DNA of 64,000 nucleotides from Melampsora larici-populina 98AG31 (lineage: Eukaryota > Basidiomycota > Pucciniomycetes > Pucciniales > Melampsoraceae), in assembly GCF_000204055.1 (NCBI RefSeq), contig NW_006768781.1, forward strand, positions 379,557-443,556, in the 5' to 3' direction. A program made the position numbers and the translations under genes. The first letter of the stretch is position 1. Each line of letters opens with the position of its first letter. Shown here one piece after another: positions 23,026-36,151 of the stretch. The notes beneath the pieces are model-generated. The model worked only from the letters and a program-made list of their open reading frames with translations. It ran no database searches and was not told the origin of the DNA.

Positions 23026-26000
23026 ATGGTTAATAGTTATGATCAACAACAAGAACCAGTTTTATCTAAATACACTAGTTTTCCAGATCCACCTTCACAT
23101 TTGAATGGTCCATTGAAGTCTACTACTGTACCACGTAGGACGCGTTCGAGTTATACTTTATCTTCTAACCTAACTTCTTCCCTTTTTAACTCAAATCCAA
23201 ATTCAAATTCAAACCATCATCATCAACACCACCATCATCAACATCAACATTCTCAAAGCTCATTATCACGTTTTAGTCAAAGATTATTTCGTAGACCATC
23301 AACTTCACGTTCTACCTCACCTGATTCAATCTTAACTCCACCTGAAGAAACTTTACCTACTTTACCTATCTTTAAACGATCCAAGTCTCAAACTAGAATT
23401 AGGAAATCAAAGGATTACAACAATACCAAACCAAAATCATTTCCTCATATCAAACTACGTCATCTTGATCCAACTATCATTCAAATGGACGACGAATCAG
23501 CTGAAAACTTATCAAACGATCCTACTACACCTCGTAATCATACACCTTCAGTTCTTTCTTCTTATTCATTTCATACTCCTATCACCCCTGGTACTCCAAT
23601 CGAAAAACCTGAATTTCAAACTGAATATGCTCGTCAACTCTTTCGTGATGCAACCAAAGAAACTCATGAAGAATTATCTGCTGAAGCCATGGGTGATGAA
23701 CAAGAGAAATTGGCTCTTGATACCAAATCACCTTCGAGATATCGTTCAAATTCAAACTTTTCAATCGCTGATACCTCACCTGTTTCAACTCAAGAGCAAC
23801 ATGAACAACCTACTCCTTCTTTACACAAATCTCGTTCAAGTCTATTTCATCACTCAAGGACATTGTCAAACATCTCCTCAAATTCCGTCACACCTAGTCT
23901 CAATTTCAACCCGTTTTCAAAACTTGGTGATTTTAGGTCTAGTTTCCGCAAAAAAGGTAAGCTGCCTCCCTTTCTCTTTTTCTCATCGAACACCATCTTA
24001 CTTACCTCGTTCCTTCAACAGATCACGGTAACAAGGATGGTACTGTTCGAAAAGCTACACGGGTTGTAGCCGATGTCCCTTCTTCTGCTACGATCACTTC
24101 AGGTAATCAGCTTTGTGCCACACCTCCGCCTCATGCACCAAGGATCCCGTCTGCAGTCATCAACGATTTCAAGATACACGATCCAATCATGAACACTAAA
24201 CAATGGGGTCTTCAATCATCTAGTACCCTCAATGACCGACAAACGTCTCCCAGTCAGCCTCCATCCTTGAATAGCACTCGCAACTTGAGTCGAACCATGT
24301 CCCTCAAGAACATCCCAACGAGTTCGGTTCGCCAACCATTATCACTGTGTCAGCAAAATACCCATGCTCCGGTTCCTTCTTCTACACCACCAAACCGCAT
24401 GCTCTCCCGAGTCAAAGTGAGCACTGATCGACAACTATCCCAAAAACACTCGTTTCCCTCTGTGAACACGAATGAAAATGACCCTCTCGTCTCACAGGAC
24501 CAGGGCACAGTCACGAGACCAATGAGAGCGCGTCGAGCGCCTTGTCAAGCACCTGAATCCGATTTGATGCATCCTCAGCCTTGTGTACGAGATTCGGTGA
24601 CCCGAGTGGATGGGGATCCTCAACTCTGTCCTTCATCGGCCATGCCCAACGAACGACAGAGAATCCACTCTGGACCTGAGGCTCTTCAAACCCAACCCCT
24701 CACGAGCATCTCGCGTCAGCAGCAACGTCAATGCTCCCCTATCATTCACGAAGCTGCGAACGACGTCCGCCGTAACATGGCCCGAGAAGTGATCAACTCC
24801 ACTCATCTTCCATCTCGCCCGTCACATCAGCGACCTTACCCCGCGGCTAGCCTAGATTCCAATCTTCGCACCGCTTCACGGCAAGCTTATAATCACCATC
24901 TGAACAACCAGGACGTGTCCGAAGGTCAATCACAATACGCGGAGCTGGGCCATCATCTATATCAATCTAATGAATACCATCATGATGGTATGCAGTCTTC
25001 TCAGCAGCAGCATTCTCAGCGTCGTCCCGAGCTCCGGACGTCTAGATCAATGTATCCGCCGATGCGATATCCAGACAATCTATCTCAAAGCCAAGCTCCA
25101 ACCTTTGAATCAACTTACTTCCACAATGATTATCAACAACCCGATCCAATGTCATCAAGTCTCGAACAACGCCATACCGATTCAAGATTTCAGACGCCTT
25201 TAGTGCAACATAAACACATCAGACAATTTTCGACCGGAGTGATCTCAACGATCCAGCCGCGTCGAATGGAGAATGGAACCGGTAGAGTAAATGGCCCACA
25301 ATCACTGCGAGCACAAACAAGTCTTGGAATGTACCCTCATGCGAGAAACCAAGCAATGTCTGATGGCGAGGAAGAAGCAGGAGCAGAAGCCGCAGATGAA
25401 CGATCTGATGAAAACGAATATCGATTAGCATCTCATCATCATGCGCCTCAATCCTTTCAGTCTTCCTCACGACTTCCATCTGCATCCGGTCGCCAGTTTT
25501 ATGTTCATGAAGACGCAGATTTGAGACCGAACAGTAAACCATCAATGGCTACAACAATACAACATCAAATCCGTCAACCAATACGCAAACCGCCCTCACC
25601 TTCCAACGGCTCTACAAGCCCAGACTCAAACTCATCAATCCCACGTCAACCCTTTCCACAGCAACACCCCTCCAGTAGTGATGGCCAGCAACAGAAGCCA
25701 CAAAAGGCGCCCAAAGACAAAATCATCAGCGTCAAGGGCGTCGATTACATAAGGCAATGTGCGATAGGCAAAGGAGGCAGTTCGAAAGTTTATCGAGCAC
25801 ATTTAAAAGATCATGCCACGAAACAATTTGCTTTGAAAGTAGTTTATTTAGAGAAAGCAGATTCAGCATCAATTGCATCGTTTTGTAATGAGATGGACTT
25901 GTTAAAAAGACTGACTGGTCATGAAAGGATCATTCATTTAGAAGATTCACATCTTGATCACGATAAGAAGAGGTTGTATCTTGTGATGGAATTAGGAGAG

Positions 26001-26759
26001 ACTGATTTGAATCAATTATTAAATCGACAAGCTGGTAAGCCGATCAGCTTTAGGTTTATTAAACACATATGGGAACAGGTTAGTTTTTTTATTTCATTAC
26101 TATCTGTTGTATCTGTCATCTTACCGATTTTTTTTTGAATTTAGATGTTAGAAGCAGTACATGCAGTACATGAAGAAGGCATCATCCATACCGATCTTAA
26201 ACCGGCCAACTTCGTACTTGTCCAAGGAGCAGTGAAGATTATCGATTTCGGAATCGCTAAAGCTATTCCAGCTGATACGACGAACATCTCCAGAGAAAAT
26301 CAAATCGGAACCGCTAATTATATGTCACCAGAAGCGTTATCGTTACAAGTGATCTCAAGTGACGATGGATCAGAAGAGAAAAGAGTCAAGATGGGACGTG
26401 CCACCGATGTATGGGCCTTAGGATGTATTCTATATCAAATGGTATATGGACGTACACCATTCTCAACACTTGAAACATCATTAAAGATCTGTACGATCAA
26501 AGATCCTAAACATTATATAGATTATCCCGAAAGTGTGACCCCAGTTTCGATGAAGATCAATAAGAATGGAGAACGAATCAAAGAGATTGAAGAAGGATCT
26601 AAAGTGATCGTAGAGAAAGAAGCCATTGAGACTATGAAGGCTTGTTTGAGATTTAAGAAAGATGATCGAGCTTCGATTCCTCAATTATTGAATGATCGAT
26701 TCTTGGTGGGAAAAGATGGGATTTGGTTTAATCCAGAAGGTAAAGAAGAAACTAGTTGA
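23026..26759 (+). CDS. MPS1: Mps1/TTK-type dual-specificity spindle checkpoint kinase
   Basis: Acts at kinetochores in the spindle assembly checkpoint and, in yeast, in spindle pole duplication. Exons 23026-23956, 24022-26078, 26145-26759; 1,200 aa. Residues 1-880 are low-complexity, rich in Ser, Pro, Gln and His (His/Gln run at about 62-78), with many SP/TP sites. The kinase domain covers about 885-1185: glycine loop AIGKGGSSKVYRA, Lys in FALKVV, catalytic loop HTDLKPANF (Mps1 members have HSD/HTD rather than HRD), DFG in KIIDFGIAKAIPADTT, activation segment QIGTANYMSPEAL. The combination DFGIA.AI..DTT...(Q)(I/V)GT.NYM.PEA is diagnostic for Mps1. Intron 2 falls just before the catalytic loop. 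The tail is short (LVGKDGIWFNPEGKEETS). Confidence 0.95.
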
Positions 26760-28234
26760 GTCGAGCATTTGTTTTTTTTTTTCGTTTTCTCTCTCTCTCT
26801 CTCTCTCTCTTGATGACCAAAAGAACCAGTACTGAATTTGTTTTTTGCTGGTTTGTTTTAGTTTCAATGAATGAAAAGATGTTTCATAGTTTGATTAACA
26901 AGGCTTGGGAATGGAAATCAACTAAAGGAATCAATGCAACAGATGCACAGAAAAAGCGATTTATCAATGTACGTCAACATTTCCTTGACTGATTTCTTCT
27001 TCCGAATCAAACAAAAGAGAATCCCATTGAACTGATCTGAGACTTCTTTTTTCTTGGGGTTATTTGATTTATATATAGGGTTTGAAAGAATCAGTAATGA
27101 ATGCTCAATAATTATTTCTCCTTGAGTTTTTTTGGGCGGTTTATCTTTAATCTTGATTGTATTATCAACTATTTTCTTTCCCTTATCTTTGCCTCGCTGC
27201 CTCTCTCTCTCTTTGTTGTTTCCAAAAAAAATGCATAGTATTTTTTATTTTTTTTGTCTTTTTTTCATGATTCTTTATTTTTGATTCTTTTTTGGGTTTT
27301 ATATTTAATTTGATTTTTTCATTCTTTTTGATGTTTTCTTGCATTACTCTTTTTTGATTTTGATTTTCTTTATTAAACACTTATGTATGTTTTGATATAT
27401 TCTTGAATTTGATTGGAAGCAAAAGAAAGATTTCTTTAGTAAACTTATTTATAACAATGACCGGTTTTTTGTTGAGTAAAGAATGAGGTGTGAGTTGGTT
27501 TACATATAAAGAGTGGATTTGAGGGTTTAGGTATGATACTTTGAAGTTAGTATAACTACTATGAGGTTCAGGTTTATGCAATGAAAGGGATTTTACAAGT
27601 TTAGCTGATTTTTAAGGGGTCTAATCCTTGGCCTGCTTGTCACAGTCTACAGCTTGATGCTTACAAGTATTTGACAAAGTTTGTTTGACTTTTGTCATTG
27701 TAGTTTGTTGAACTTGAGGCTTGCGTAGAGATCGAAAACTGATGAGATCAAACTGCAAAAAGAATTGTAATGAATTTCTGATGCAGAAGATTCTGAAGGG
27801 TGAAAGATCCAATCCGATTCCAATGATCAAGCTGTTTCTTTGTCAAACTCTTGTTGGTCTTCAAATTTGTACTCACAATCTACCTAAAAGCTGGAAAACA
27901 GTCAAAGGATGAGGGATGTTTGATCGATCATCAGATTCAAAGATTCATCGGGTCAAAAATCGCTTAAAGTGTCACATATTGTGAAACATATAGCTCATGA
28001 ATGTCACGTGTTTTGTTGTAGAACGGAGAGATCAGGAGACGAAGGGCTGCATACCAGTTTGTAATAGAAATCAACTTCAACCACATCACCCATCAATCAA
28101 ACAGAAAGACTTATCAACTTCAATTCCAGTAAGCAGTTCTCCATTCCTCATATCTTTCCATCACACCGTTCAATCATTGATACGTTTTGGTACATCGACT
28201 TCGATCTGTGTTATAGTCAATCATCAAATCCATC
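26760..28234. other. Intergenic region, no gene seen
   Basis: 3' region of MPS1 with a (CT)n run at about 26788-26811 and long T-rich tracts at 27100-27370. Small frames are composition artefacts. COX9-type gene follows. Confidence 0.45.
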
Positions 28235-28568
28235 ATGCCAATCGCACCCATCACTGGAAAACTACGCAAGCGACTCTTACTTGATCTCACAGTTTCTCTA
28301 GGACTGGGAACTGCTGGTGCCTACGCTTGGTGGTACGTGATCTTCATTTTCAGTAAGATTTGATCTTACTATGATATCTGATGCTATGTTCATTCTTTTT
28401 TGTAGGTATGGATACCATGTACCTAAAAGTCAGTTCAATCTTTCATGACCATCTCGTTACCCAAATCTTTTCAAAGCTTACCCTTTTGTGATGATGTAAC
28501 TTATAGTGCGTCATGCTGAAAACGTTTATGCTAAACTGAATGCAGCGAGAGCAGAAGAAGCAGAGTAA
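28235..28568 (+). CDS. COX9: Cytochrome c oxidase subunit VIIa-type small subunit (yeast Cox9 family)
   Basis: Single-TM accessory subunit of mitochondrial complex IV. Exons 28235-28332, 28406-28428 (only 23 nt) and 28507-28568 give 60 aa; too short for simple ORF finding. The protein starts MPIAPITGKLRKRLLLDLTV, then a TM helix GLGTAGAYAWWYGYHVP, and ends ENVYAKLNAARAEEAE. Fungal Cox9/VIIa proteins share the MxIAPITGxLRRR start, the G.A.WYGYH(L/V)P helix end and the YYAKLE-like tail. Introns have GTACGT/TAG and GTCAGT/TAG borders and all phases fit. Positive N-terminus before the helix fits inner-membrane insertion. Confidence 0.88.
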
Positions 28569-29648
28569 ACATACACTATAAAACCCATATATGTTGAAAA
28601 GATGTCAATGAGCAATGAAATCCTTTCGATCATCTCCTTCAGTTCTCTCTATGAAGAATTCTTGAACGTCTATTTTTTTTATAAATTTTTGGGTCAATCT
28701 TGATCATCTATTTCATATTCGTCTCAAGCTTTAGATTTGTATGATCAAGAATTTTTTGATGATCTTTTTGGTTGAAGGTTCGTTTTGGAAGAGGTAGAGT
28801 GGTATCGTCAGATGAGGGTTACTTGATCATGAGCACCGTATAAGATTTGATTTACATAGAACTAAACATTTCGTACCCGCGAATCAGGTTTTTTCTGGGA
28901 TCTTGTGGAACTCATCATCTCATTTGATAAGTCATGAAGAAGATCGAGGTCTCTAAACACATTTTCTTTTACTAAGCATGAAATGCCACAATGGATCTCC
29001 AAACTGTTTGGATTTGTTCCATAATTGACGTTCTTTCTAGTGAAATAACTTGATTTGACTTCATGAACTTAAAGGCGATAATCAAGAGAGATGGATTTCT
29101 TCATGAGGTCTCATTGACCAGTTTAATAAAATCAATTCTCTCTCTACTCTGATTCTCTGATCATGTTTATGAACTTCATTACAGTGTCATACTGTCAAAA
29201 GAAGCTTGGCCACCTGTTCAAGTTGTGAAACTAAAATCCTAGTAAAACAAAACAAACAATCACATCTTCCTATTGTCCAATCTCATTTTCTTCCTACTCA
29301 ATCCACATCCAAAAGTCTAAAGTAGGGTCAGAAAATATCAAAGTCATGGGCATCAGAAGCTTTCAAGATGGGTTTACTTTGGACATACTCTGATATTGGT
29401 TTTTTGAAAATCACATTACAATTATTTGAGTCATACCACTGGTGAAGCCTAGAGGAAGTATGTGAAAGTCAATAAGAGTTAACTTGCTTAATTTATTTTA
29501 CTTACACTATGTAGATGATGTGTTTCTCTATGGTGAAAAATGATTACATTCATGGAAAAAAATTGATTGACAAAAGATAGTACCTGGAATTAAGGGCTCA
29601 GTTTTGGTCCAAATTGCTTGAAAAATAAATCTGGGGAGAGATACAATA
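28569..29648. other. Intergenic region with a piece of dispersed repeat
   Basis: No gene recognised. About 29338-29375 shares the AAAGTCATGGGCATCAG repeat seen at 3790. The stretch ends at the left TIR of the Harbinger-type element. Confidence 0.4.
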
Positions 29649-31659
29649 GGGGTACACAAACATTAAAACCCAACCTAAAAACCCATGCTAAAAAAGCCAT
29701 GACTACCCATCTAATCTTTGGACTTGTTTTGGACAGGTTTTTTGAATTGGGTTGTCCTGAGATGTTTTAGAGCCCCAACCAACATTGGCCTCCTCAAAAA
29801 TGCCAAGAGTCTCAGGCCACAGGCAGCTCTTATTTAACACCATTATTGTATCTCATCTATTGTTTCTGACAACAACCACAACTTCACCCCTCACCCCATC
29901 TTTCCTTCCAAACTTGGTTGCCTGCTTAATGCTTGTATCCTTCATGATTTCCAACAATCATAACAATTTGGACAAAAATCTCAAATCTCAAGGACATATC
30001 CTCATAGTTGTTTATATAGTCATGCTGCTATGTGCCATGAACCAGAGTACCTTCATAAACTGTCAGGGTGGCACTTACTCTAAAAAGTGAAGGGTATCCT
30101 TTTAAGGGATGATCCTGACAAAATCCTACTGGGTACGTAGGACTGGTAATATTCTTCAATTCTAGTTGCAAGTTTCAGGTGGAAGGGAACTAATCAGTCT
30201 GGTGTCTTGATTCCAGAGAATTTAGTAGTTCTCTGAACTCCTGACGGGTGTCACGGCCTACTGCTTATAAAGCAGAGCTGGATTGGTCAGATCCTAGACC
30301 ACAAAATATTCTCAAAGGTTATTACCTGAGAGATGCCTGGGCGTAGAAATAACCACAGGGATCTTGACAATGTTGGGTTGCAAGAACAATGGTACATGAC
30401 CAAGTAGAGTTTTACTGTCTCAAAACAGGGGCAGTAAAAGGGAAAAAGCAGTTACTCACTTTGGGATAACACTGGTTGACTCTTCTTAGGTCTTTTGGGT
30501 TTGTTTTCAAAAGGACGAGTGGAACTACTTCTTGGGTTTAGTTAAGAGGATAGCTGGACTGTGAAAAGCTTTTAAAAGGACGTTTTGAAAATCACAATGG
30601 TAAAAGAAGGTGTGTCCTGTTCTTGGGTTGAAGTTCACTCTGCTTTTATAGCTTCTTGGTTGATCAGGCCAACTTGTGGTTTCTGTCTCCTGCTTCCCCT
30701 CATATGGATGCTAGTCTGTGGCTGGTTTGTGGTTCTGACGCTTTGGGAAAAAGGTGTCCCTTTTCATTCAGAAGGTAGGGCTTTTTGTAGAGGTAACTTC
30801 TGTTCAATATTCAATATTCCCTTTAGGCTCTTAGTTTGAGCGGCCAGTGGGCACTTGCTCTCCTTTTGTTATCCTTTTGCAAATGTTTCTATCAGGATGC
30901 CTGTGCAATGTATGTTTATGTACATTTCTTAAGCAGTAGTTTGTCTTTGAAACTCAGACGTAAGGTGTGTTATGATTGTGATGGTATTGAGTTTGTCTTT
31001 GATGCTAGACGCAAGGTGTTTTCATGTGTTTTTTTTTGTGTTTTTTATTTATATAGTTTTGAGGCTCTATGGCTTTGACTTTGTCAAAGCTCAGGGCTGA
31101 CATAAACCATTGCAAGCAAAAATTTGAAGAAAATGGAGCAAATCTTGCAAGTCTGTTGATGATGTGAGCCAAAGCCCACAGGAAAAGATACCCTTTTCCT
31201 AGATATTTCCAGCCTGTTGTAGTTTGAAGGCACAGATTTTTCAAGGATGATTTGAAGAGACTGATTGCACTTGGCTAACAGCTGTAAGTAAAACAGATCT
31301 ACTTCTTCCAATCAGATTGTATTGAAATAAGATCATATCATCTCCAAATTGTTTTAGGCACATACACCAAAAGCTGATTTTACAAAACTACTCCACAAGA
31401 TAGGATCAAGTGATGTATTTCAAACTAATTTTTTTTGTCATCAGGCACCGCCCCAGTGACAGCTACTGGTTGCATTGGCAAATTTATGAATTTCAGGAAC
31501 TGGAGGAGTGTGTCCTATCAAGACAAAGTGGTTCTCTTTGGCATGTGAGTCTAAGATCTTGTGTATTGCCATGATCTCTTGGACTGACTATTTGTCTTAT
31601 GAAAGAGGGTAGTGTTGCCATTTACACAAACAGATGCATCTGTGTAACTTTTGAATTGG

Positions 31660-31930
31660 AGTTGGAATGTCTACAATGGCCAAATACATATGAGCAAGAA
31701 TGAATTAAGAAATGTATTGACAGCTCTGCATGATTTCAAGATTCTATCGGTTTCATAGACGGCACTTTGGTACCTTTAGTCTCAGCTCCATAGAACAATA
31801 AGGAAGATGATTACACAACAAAGTTAATATATGTGTCAAGTTCTCTTATCATATGAAATGATCAGCAAAGAGTATCATGATATGCTCATCATGGTTGGTG
31901 TGGAAGTGCACACAATCAAAGGGTGTTGAA
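31660..31930 (+). pseudogene. Harbinger (DDE_Tnp_4) transposase relic
   Basis: Reading through stops, the plus strand gives LQWPNTYEQ..., a Ser/Phe-rich helix region, then IGFIDGTLVPLVSAP*NNKE and DYTTKLIY, then a DDQ(K/R)RV-like stretch with a frame change into HHGWCGSAHNQRV. The pattern GFIDGT...P...NKEDY...GWCGSAHDNRV is characteristic of PIF/Harbinger nucleases. At least three in-frame stops show it is dead. Confidence 0.65.
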
Positions 31931-33118
31931 GTTAACTTGTGTACATAATTCTTTTCTCTTTCTCTCCCTCTTAGTACATTCAAACTGATAGAAGAACTTT
32001 GGTTCTACCAGTAAATGTCCTCTTACTGTTCAGAAGCAGAGTACATTCTGGAGGACCCTGGCTATGCTTCAAATTAACATCTTGTGCCAGTGTTCAAACA
32101 ATCACAATCTGGTGGCCTTCCACCAGCTCAAACTCACTTCAAAAACTCCATCTCCAATATTTGAATGACATCCAGCTGGAAGGATCACTGTCAGCCCTGA
32201 GCCCTGATTACACAACCACGGGCTAACAGTAACACATGTAATATTATATTATTGTATAAATCCATAAGTACATCTCAAGGCTCAGTGTCAAGAGCCACAT
32301 AAACACATGTACATAATGTATTGAATACATAACAAACCTGTCCCAAGTGCCAACCACAAGTTGATGCTTGACCTGTGAATATATAAACCCTCCTTCTTCC
32401 CTTGATTCATCCCCCATCTTTTTACATATCACAACATTAGAATCACATTATACTTGAAATCCTATAGAGAGGATCCTTGAGTACATGATTAGTTGTGTAG
32501 TCTAAAGACCAAACTTGAGCATCACGGGTTCTATTGCTGAGCACCCCGTTATTGATTTCTACAAGCCTTGGGCCATCATATCCTCTAGAAATAAACCGTA
32601 AAGCAGCAAAGCTTCCTCCCTTATACGGAGTCTCAAGTAGCCTTCAGGATCTTTGGTTCACCAAAGTGTAAAGCCTGTCCCTTGCAGTCTCACAAGGTTA
32701 GAGTGTATCAGCTCTTTACTGCCCTTAATCCCTTTCTCTCTTCCTCAAATCCTATTCTTAGAGGTCAACTAGCTGTAGTCTTCATTTGGGTGTACCACGT
32801 GAAGACCACACTTTATCTTTCTCATCACCTTCTTAGTGAAGAGTACACCTAACAGACACCCACTCCTCACAATCACCAATGGTAGGCTTTGGAAGTAACA
32901 ACACCCTTGAAGCTATAGATGAAACTACCCACTCAGATTTCAGGTAGGCCAATATGCAATCTGTTGGCATCCAAAACTGTGATCCTCAATTCACCAATTT
33001 TGGTATTGCAAAGGTTTATTGAGTTGAAAAGAAGATTGAGTTGGATATCTTTAAGAAATCTTGTACTGAAAAAGGTTATCAATTTGGATATTTTTTCATA
33101 AAGTTCAGAGATGTATTG

Positions 33119-33206
33119 ACAGTGGGGGAGACTGGTGGTAGATGTTGCTTTTTGGAGATATCAACAGTGGGGGAGGTTTGTGGTAGAGGTTGCTTCTTAG
33201 TGAGAT
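33119..33206. repeat. Two-copy imperfect tandem repeat, about 48 bp
   Basis: CAGTGGGGGAG followed by TGGTGGTAGA-like and TTGCTT occurs twice (about 33120 and 33168) with a few changes. Lies inside the Harbinger-type element. Confidence 0.5.
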
Positions 33207-33276
33207 TACCAAAAAGTGAGGCATTAATACTTTGACTCAAACTTAAATCATTTTGTAAATAGGGATTGACGGGTTC

Positions 33277-34292
33277 TGTCAGCCAGGGCATAAGTAACCT
33301 AAGTAACTTATCTCCTGGCTAACATACAAAGACCTTAATACCACATGCAAACACATAAGAACTACACTAGAATGCTCATACTAAGTAAGATTCTTCCTTT
33401 CTCATAATATTTCATGAGTATTCTTTATTCTTTTCAATTCATACATTGTTTAAGTTCTATACATACTTTTTTTTAATCTTAATGAGTAATCAGGAGTCAT
33501 GTGAAAGTGGTACTGAATTAATTACGGAAGTTATAAACTCCTGAAGGAAGTATGAGTTTCCAGTTCTGATTCTTGATTTGGAGTGATGACCCAACTCAAG
33601 TCTCAATACATCAGCTAAAACCTGCCAGATAACAACATAAGGGGATTTTTGTCTGACGGTCTGGGAATTTGTATAACCGGATTGGGTGAATAACAAACTT
33701 GGTTATTGGACAACACTTGAGAGGAGGAATTATTGGGTTTGAGGAAAAGCTTGATTTGAATTACACAAATTAGTCATGACGGCGGAATTCCTAAAAGGTG
33801 TGTCATACCTATGTAAAACAATTAATAATATTACAAATATCTGTGTGGGCTTTTGGAGTTGGAATAGGTATAAAAACCTTGTTGATTTTCTACTTTCTTT
33901 TTGTTCCTTATCTTTTAATCAATCATTTTAATCAAACATTAGTTTACAACTGATTCCAAGCTACCACCGCGTCAATATTACTCCAATTACTTTTTAGATT
34001 GATCTTTAAAACCTCTTTGGTTAGTAATAGTCATGCTCTGCGCTTCCGCCTTTGTCACACCCTTGTTTGGTTATTAGTTGTTAGATCAACTTTCAAACTG
34101 TTCTGAACATTTTATTGTTCCACTTACCAGTTCAATAAGCATGCTTGTTGACAGGTTCTTCTCAAGTATAATATACTGTGCTGTTGTTTGAGGTCTGAGG
34201 GGGCTGATTGTTGTTCACTTTGGTGAAAGAAGCCAAGCCCTGAACTTGATGACCTGCTAGTGAGTCCATGAACGCCAATGGATTGGCTGACA
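33277..34292. mobile_element. Probable solo LTR nested in the Harbinger-type element
   Basis: Starts TGTCAGCCA and ends TGGCTGACA, a perfect 9-bp terminal inversion with TG...CA ends. Internally a TATA-like GGTATAAAAACC (about 33868) is followed by a T-rich leader, as in a U3/R border. No target duplication is visible and no second copy is in the window. Confidence 0.4.
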
Positions 34293-35283
34293 GTCAGTCT
34301 CACGCGACAGCCTTACCATGTAGATCCCCGTAGTATTCTCACTAAAGCAAAGAAAAAATCTGTGAGTTGAAACTTACATAGCTACCTAAATCAATGTACC
34401 ATGAAGAGGTTCACCATAATAATATACTTTTTTATCACCTTTTTTCTTCACCAAACTTTAGATCTAACATTTTGTTCTTCAAGACTATGAACTCAATGTT
34501 TTCACAGTCTTCATCTAGATCTCCCTCCCCAGTAGCAAATTTGATGTGGTTAGACCCCCGGAATCACCCTTCAATCTTGGAGAGCTATGTATAACAAAAA
34601 CAGTAGTCATCTTTTCATCTCATGTCATACAAACAAAACCCACTGACTTTATTTTTGTATTCTTGACCTGATCTCATTACACAACCCTTGCTTATAACAA
34701 GAAAGTCTTTCATAGACTACATTGTTTGGTTTTGGTGTGCCAGTCATTGTAATTTTCATATACACTACACCATTTCACAGCAAGATCTATGTCAGACTTG
34801 CCATTGCTGTCTGGTGTGAACCAGCAAACCTAGGCTTGTTGATGTTGGTGTCTTCATTGTTATCATTGTGAGTATTTTGAGTAGCACCTTGAGTTTGAGA
34901 TTCACTCTGAGATTCACTTTGTGTTTCACAAGAGATGGATCTTGAGATTGAGCTACATGGATAGATGAAAATAATTCAGTAGGCTTTTGAAAAGAAGCTT
35001 TTCAAGCTTTTTGAGAAGACAGCTGAGAGGCTGCTGGATATTGAGGTCATCCTTGTGGCTTCTTAGGTGTGTCAGGACTGGCCATCAAGGCTGTAGGATA
35101 GTTGGCTGATTTGTGATGGTGGTCTTTAGACATGGGGTCAAAACTCTTGTTTTCTAGGATGGGTGGCCTAAGCCAATATCTGCCCAATTGAAGAACCCTA
35201 TCCAAAAGAACCCAAAAATTAGATGGGTAGTCATGGTTTTTTTGCATGGGTTTCTAGGTTTGGTTTTAATTTTTGTGTACCCC

Positions 35284-36151
35284 TAATGCTCTTTGTCCAA
35301 GAACATTTTTTCTCAAGCCTTTTGATCACAGCAACTTGGCAAGCAATTCATGTGGTTGTTCATTCTCAAAGCAGTTCAATTTTTTTAAAAAAAATCAGGA
35401 GAGATCAGAAATGCACTTTGTGATATGTGGTGGTTTTTTTGATTTGTTGGTGCCTTTGTCTTGGATAGAAAGGTGGGACATATATACAAAGTTTCCCAAT
35501 ATTTTTGCAGTTTTATATCAATTTTTGTAAATATCCTTTTGTATCACAGTCATGTCAAACATTCAGGTGTCAACAAAGGAAATGTATATAGACCTGTTGT
35601 CAGACCATGGGAATGCTCAATCAATCTATGACCTTAATCACAATAAGACACATCAAGACAGATTCATCAACTTTGCCTTGCACCAAACACTGTTTTAAAG
35701 GTGTGGGATGTACAAATCCAAGATGAATTGTTTGTTTTTGATTTTGAAAACAATAAAACCCATATTCTCTTGGACAAAATAAAAAAAATAAAAAGTAGGA
35801 AGAATGAAAGGAAAAAAATCAGATCAGATAACCAAAAAAACAAAACGTCAAAACAGTTGTACCAAAGTGGAATATCTGTGTGTATATAGTTCAAACCAAA
35901 GATGCCCTCTCTCCAAAAGCCTCAAGATCATAAGTCAAACAGAGACAAAAAAAATATGTATCCAGAGTGAGTGACGCTGAGATAAGTCTGCAGGTACAAT
36001 CAAATCATATCATTTCTTTTGACTTTGACTTTGATCTCCTTACCCATCCATCCAGTAAGACATTAAAAACAATTATATAGAACAAGTTTAAGATTCAAAT
36101 CCCTCCCATGACCATGCATCCTCCAAAAGATGTTTCTCTCCAAACTCTTGC
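35284..36151. other. Intergenic region, exportin 3' side
   Basis: No gene seen. A purine-rich A tract lies at 35750-35850. Confidence 0.4.

Larger units (their letters stand above)
29649..35283. mobile_element. Decayed PIF/Harbinger-type transposon with about 110-bp TIRs
   Basis: The left end GGGGTACACAAA (29649) and right end TTTGTGTACCCC (to 35283) start inverted repeats that stay alignable for about 110 bp, including CCATGACTACCCATCTAAT in both. Flanks are ATA (left) and TAA (right), close to the 3-bp TWA duplication of the superfamily but not identical. The interior holds a stop-ridden transposase relic (about 31660-31930), a probable nested solo LTR (33277-34292), and sequence I cannot assign. 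5.6 kb in total. Confidence 0.6.

Noticed and set aside
26788..26811. Possible regulatory element in a CT run after MPS1
   Set aside because: Simple microsatellite in the 3' region with nothing else to support a function.
29785..30090. 101-codon ORF with hydrophobic stretches that could look like a secreted protein
   Set aside because: It starts inside the TIR region of the Harbinger-type element, begins with a non-ATG codon, and has no splice or family support.
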